This document shows, piece by piece, positions 61,736-64,000 of a stretch of DNA of 64,000 nt (positions are counted from its first letter, which is position 1; the number at the start of each line of letters is the position of its first letter). The notes beneath the pieces were generated by a model. It saw only the letters and a program-made list of their open reading frames with translations, ran no database searches and was not told the DNA's origin. Position numbers and translations under genes: made by a program. Origin of the DNA: a virus; IMG/VR virus record IMGVR_UViG_3300046810_000466, positions 21,169 through 85,168 of that record. One strand, given 5' to 3'.

Positions 61736-62095
61736 TTATACTGCCAACGGCTGTTCAGCCGATGCAACATGATCGCCAGCTGTTTTGTCCATACCAGCAT
61801 CCATCGCGTCAACCGTGGCGCTTGCAAAAGCAAACATGCCGCCGATCGCTACCATGCCAATGATGGCCAGCACAACACCGGCGATAATGCCACCGAAGAT
61901 CCAGACCCAGGCCGTGATGACGACCGCTTTAGGAATGGCGAAGAAGAACGAACCGATGATGATCGCACGGGAAGCGATCTCGCCGAGGTTGAAGATGTTT
62001 TGGAAAGCCGTCATGGTGCGGCAATCCTTCAGGCGGATTACTGGTCCGAGAACCAGGTCAACGATACCAAAGAAAAGGTTTTTCAGAAAAGACAT
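61736..62095 (-). CDS. Small membrane protein, cassette member
   Basis: 119 aa, start behind GAAGGAG. N-terminal amphipathic MSFLKNLFFGIVDLVLG, then two spans (AIIIGSFFFAIP..., WIFGGIIAGVVLAIIGMVA). Soluble acidic tail DAGMDKTAGDHVASAEQ. Confidence 0.75.
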   Translation of the reverse strand: MSFLKNLFFGIVDLVLGPVIRLKDCRTMTAFQNIFNLGEIASRAIIIGSFFFAIPKAVVITAWVWIFGGIIAGVVLAIIGMVAIGGMFAFASATVDAMDAGMDKTAGDHVASAEQPLAV

Positions 62096-62126
62096 GGTAA
62101 TGCTCCTTCGTGGTAAAAAGATTGAA

Positions 62127-62465
62127 TTAATAAGCCGGGATTGGTGCTGACAGGTCGATGATGTAGAACATCCAGAAGCACGAGAAAAATACCGCGAACA
62201 GATTGGCGACGGCGATGCCGAGGAACGGCGCCAGCAGATACGTCAGCGCTGCAGCAACCAAGACTTCAGCAATGCAGGTGCCGAGGCAAACGCCTATCAA
62301 GATCATCAGGCCGGTCATGCCGACGAAGAGACTCTTGAAGGTCATTGGTTTATCGTCGTTGCCGAAGGTTTGAATCATCAGGCCAGTGGAGTATTCAATT
62401 GCTTGGCGCAGTTTTTTAGCCAGATAACGGCTCACTGCTTTGAACATGTTTTTAATCGATTCCAT
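62127..62465 (-). CDS. Small membrane protein, cassette member
   Basis: 112 aa, start behind CAAGGA. Basic N-terminus MESIKNMFKAVSRYLAKKLR, then about three spans to the C-terminus. It resembles the other cassette proteins in architecture rather than sequence. Confidence 0.75.
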   Translation of the reverse strand: MESIKNMFKAVSRYLAKKLRQAIEYSTGLMIQTFGNDDKPMTFKSLFVGMTGLMILIGVCLGTCIAEVLVAAALTYLLAPFLGIAVANLFAVFFSCFWMFYIIDLSAPIPAY

Positions 62466-62512
62466 GATAGTTCCTTGTTGTTAATTGTTAGTGTGGAATA
62501 GCAGGTTTGTAA

Positions 62513-62875
62513 TTAAGCTACAGCAACTTCGACTTCAACTTCGACTTCAAATACGCGACCAATGATGTCCAGCTCGAAGAAGATGATAGCGATTGCAGCG
62601 ACCAGTTCAGCGAACCAGGCAGCCAGGAAGATGCTCAGCGCCGAAGTCAGCACAAGGGCCAAGATAGCCACGGTGTAGACCAGGGTCAGGAAAGTGATTA
62701 CGCACAGACCGATCATGCAGATCAGACGCACCCAGTTGTTCTTGGTGAGCTTTTCGCCGGACTTCAGTTTGGTCGTAACCGGCTTCATTTCCGAATTCAG
62801 CCACGAGAAAACGGCCGACAGTTTAGCAGCGATAGCGTTGACGATGGTGTTGTACAGCGATTTGATATGGTTCAT
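62513..62875 (-). CDS. Small membrane protein with VE-repeat tail
   Basis: 120 aa, start behind CAAGGAG. Amphipathic N-terminal 35 residues, then two or three spans, and a striking alternating tail FEVEVEVEVEVAVA. First gene of the seven-gene membrane cassette. Confidence 0.75.
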   Translation of the reverse strand: MNHIKSLYNTIVNAIAAKLSAVFSWLNSEMKPVTTKLKSGEKLTKNNWVRLICMIGLCVITFLTLVYTVAILALVLTSALSIFLAAWFAELVAAIAIIFFELDIIGRVFEVEVEVEVAVA

Positions 62876-62982
62876 GGTAAGCTCCTTGAGAAATTAGTTA
62901 TGGATTAGAGTGCATCTCTTTTCCTATTCACCACTGGAATATAGACTTGAGATTTTCTATTGCAATACTGAAACAGGCACAT

Positions 62983-63005
62983 TGGAGAGAAGCCGAAGCC
63001 TCTCC
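62983..63005. terminator. Short hairpin
   Basis: GGAGAG and CTCTCC pair, with GAAGCC inside, ten bases past the minus stop at 63018. Confidence 0.5.
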
Positions 63006-63017
63006 CCGATATGTCCG

Positions 63018-63779
63018 TTAGAAGAACTCAGGTGGTTTGGTTTCCCATTCACCGTTGGCTTCTTGGAACGCAGTCAAGCGTTTCGCAATCTCTTCGTAAG
63101 TACCACGAAGAATGAGTGTGTTGTTCGGATACGACATCAGCGAAGCTTCGCCATGTTCCGTAGCCGGAAAACTTTCACGTCCATTAGCCCAGACGCGCGG
63201 GATAATGATCGCGATCTCGGCGGTGTCGTGGGACACAGACACGCTGCCAGACCCTTCGCCAATGACGGGGACGAATTCCACTGCTGGTTTACCAATAGGC
63301 TTGCTCGCCATGTGCTGCATTACCAGGTCAATGATATTCTTGGAGTAAGCTTCGAATGGACAGATATACTCATCTTCATCGAAACTGTCGTTGCCATCGT
63401 CGTCCAACTCACGAGCGATGTCGTCGTTCTGTTTCTGACGGCAGCCACTGCAGCACAGATACACAGGACCTGACGAACCTTCGTCGAAGTCACGCGTCTC
63501 CTTCAAAGGGAAAGGCCCTTTCTTGCACCAATCACACGCGCCATGCATGTAACCACCAGGTTCGCGTTCTTTCTCAACCGCTTCTTGCATTTCCTTGTAG
63601 CAGCATTCGCACAAGTCAATCATTTCACTACCGAAGCTATCCGTCTCCCCTTGCACGCGTCGCGTAGCACTTACGGGGAACAGATGCTTGTCGTAGTAAA
63701 AGTTATCGCAGATCGTTCCGTTAGGAACTTCGCGCACCGAACCTGGCAGGGTAGAGATAGGACCAGTTACGTCAGCCAT
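63018..63779 (-). CDS. Cysteine-rich, probable zinc-binding protein
   Basis: 253 aa, start behind AAGGAG. Cysteine pairs CECC, CDWC and CCSGC (about residues 57-112) would form one or two zinc ribbons. A very acidic segment (ELDDDGNDSFDEDEY) and an alpha/beta C-terminal domain follow. No family recognised; a nucleic-acid or protein-binding role is plausible. Confidence 0.7.
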   Translation of the reverse strand: MADVTGPISTLPGSVREVPNGTICDNFYYDKHLFPVSATRRVQGETDSFGSEMIDLCECCYKEMQEAVEKEREPGGYMHGACDWCKKGPFPLKETRDFDEGSSGPVYLCCSGCRQKQNDDIARELDDDGNDSFDEDEYICPFEAYSKNIIDLVMQHMASKPIGKPAVEFVPVIGEGSGSVSVSHDTAEIAIIIPRVWANGRESFPATEHGEASLMSYPNNTLILRGTYEEIAKRLTAFQEANGEWETKPPEFF

Positions 63780-63830
63780 GATAAAACTCCTTGTTGTTAA
63801 TTGTTGGTGAGAGATAGAACAGATACATCC

Positions 63831-63852
63831 GTAAGGGCTGTTACACCCTTAC
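63831..63852. terminator. Short hairpin at right edge
   Basis: GTAAGGG and CCCTTAC pair around an 8-base loop, following the minus-strand stop at 63864. Confidence 0.55.
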
Positions 63853-63863
63853 AGCTAAACCCG

Positions 63864-64000
63864 TTACTTCTTACCCTGCTCTTTCTCCCGCTTCGTTTTC
63901 TCGTAAGTATCACCAAACGCCTTGTTGAAGGCGCCGCGATCTATAGCAAGCTGATCTGCAAGATTTTTCATCCATCCTGCAGGGAAACCACGGGTTGTTA
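63864..64000 (-). CDS. C-terminal end of an unknown gene (partial)
   Basis: An open minus-strand frame enters from the right edge and ends at 63864; 45 codons are visible, ending in a charged helix (TYEKTKREKEQGKK). GFPAGWMKNLADQLAIDRGA precedes it. Not long enough to identify. Confidence 0.65.
   Translation of the reverse strand, partial: TTRGFPAGWMKNLADQLAIDRGAFNKAFGDTYEKTKREKEQGKK

Noticed and set aside
1-64000. CRISPR arrays, integrase/att sites, insertion sequences, tRNA genes
   Set aside because: No regularly spaced direct repeats, transposase or recombinase motifs, or valid cloverleafs were found on reading both strands by eye.

Overview
This window is part of the genome of a nucleus-forming (phiKZ-type, Chimalliviridae) jumbo bacteriophage of a Gram-negative host. 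The evidence is a set of genes that occur together only in that group. They are split multisubunit RNA polymerase genes, including a beta' fragment with the NADFDGDEM catalytic loop and beta and beta' C-terminal fragments; a tubulin/FtsZ-like gene (PhuZ type); and a large, abundantly expressed-looking protein next to the beta' fragment, in the position of the phage-nucleus shell protein (ChmA, phiKZ gp54). There is also a family of internal head proteins carrying LSxE-type maturation sites. No tRNA, integrase, CRISPR array or insertion sequence was seen.

Layout: 1-15.5 kb is mainly a virion region. It holds an edge-truncated gene, three paralogous internal-head proteins, probable virion proteins, two plus-strand structural genes (363 and 981 aa) and a possible virion zinc metalloprotease. 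15.6-17.5 kb encodes the exonuclease/motif-A half of a family B DNA polymerase. 17.6-24 kb holds a virion-type RNAP beta' C-terminal gene, unknown and structural genes with a candidate -1 frameshift, and a DarG-like macrodomain protein. 24-44.2 kb is the infection-stage core: SF2 helicase, non-virion RNAP beta' and beta C-terminal halves, three proteins in the positions of phiKZ gp70, gp69 and gp68, an SSB-like protein, an Mre11/SbcD-like nuclease, the RNAP beta' N-terminal half and the presumed nuclear shell protein. 44.5-49.2 kb has a fourth internal-head paralog and the catalytic half of the DNA polymerase. 49.6-53.7 kb is a run of small unknown genes, several apparently paralogous. 53.65-54.3 kb is a mostly non-coding, hairpin-rich island immediately downstream of the phuZ-like gene. 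55.5-64 kb contains unknown genes, a cassette of tandem small membrane proteins, a cysteine-rich probable zinc protein and an edge-truncated gene.

Expression logic: genes sit in short runs on alternating strands. Nearly every convergent junction carries a long GC-rich hairpin, often with a constant CGGCATA/TATGCCG arm. Four minus-strand units (shell protein, RNAP beta C-terminal half, gp68-like RNAP subunit, and a 484-aa unknown) have a matching AT-rich box, consensus GACTATATYACTA, 45-95 bp upstream of the start. It resembles the early phiKZ promoter recognised by the injected RNAP. Typical ribosome-binding sites are AAAGGA or AAGGAG. Gene names given by phiKZ order rest on recalled synteny plus visible motifs, and are marked as inference where motifs are lacking.
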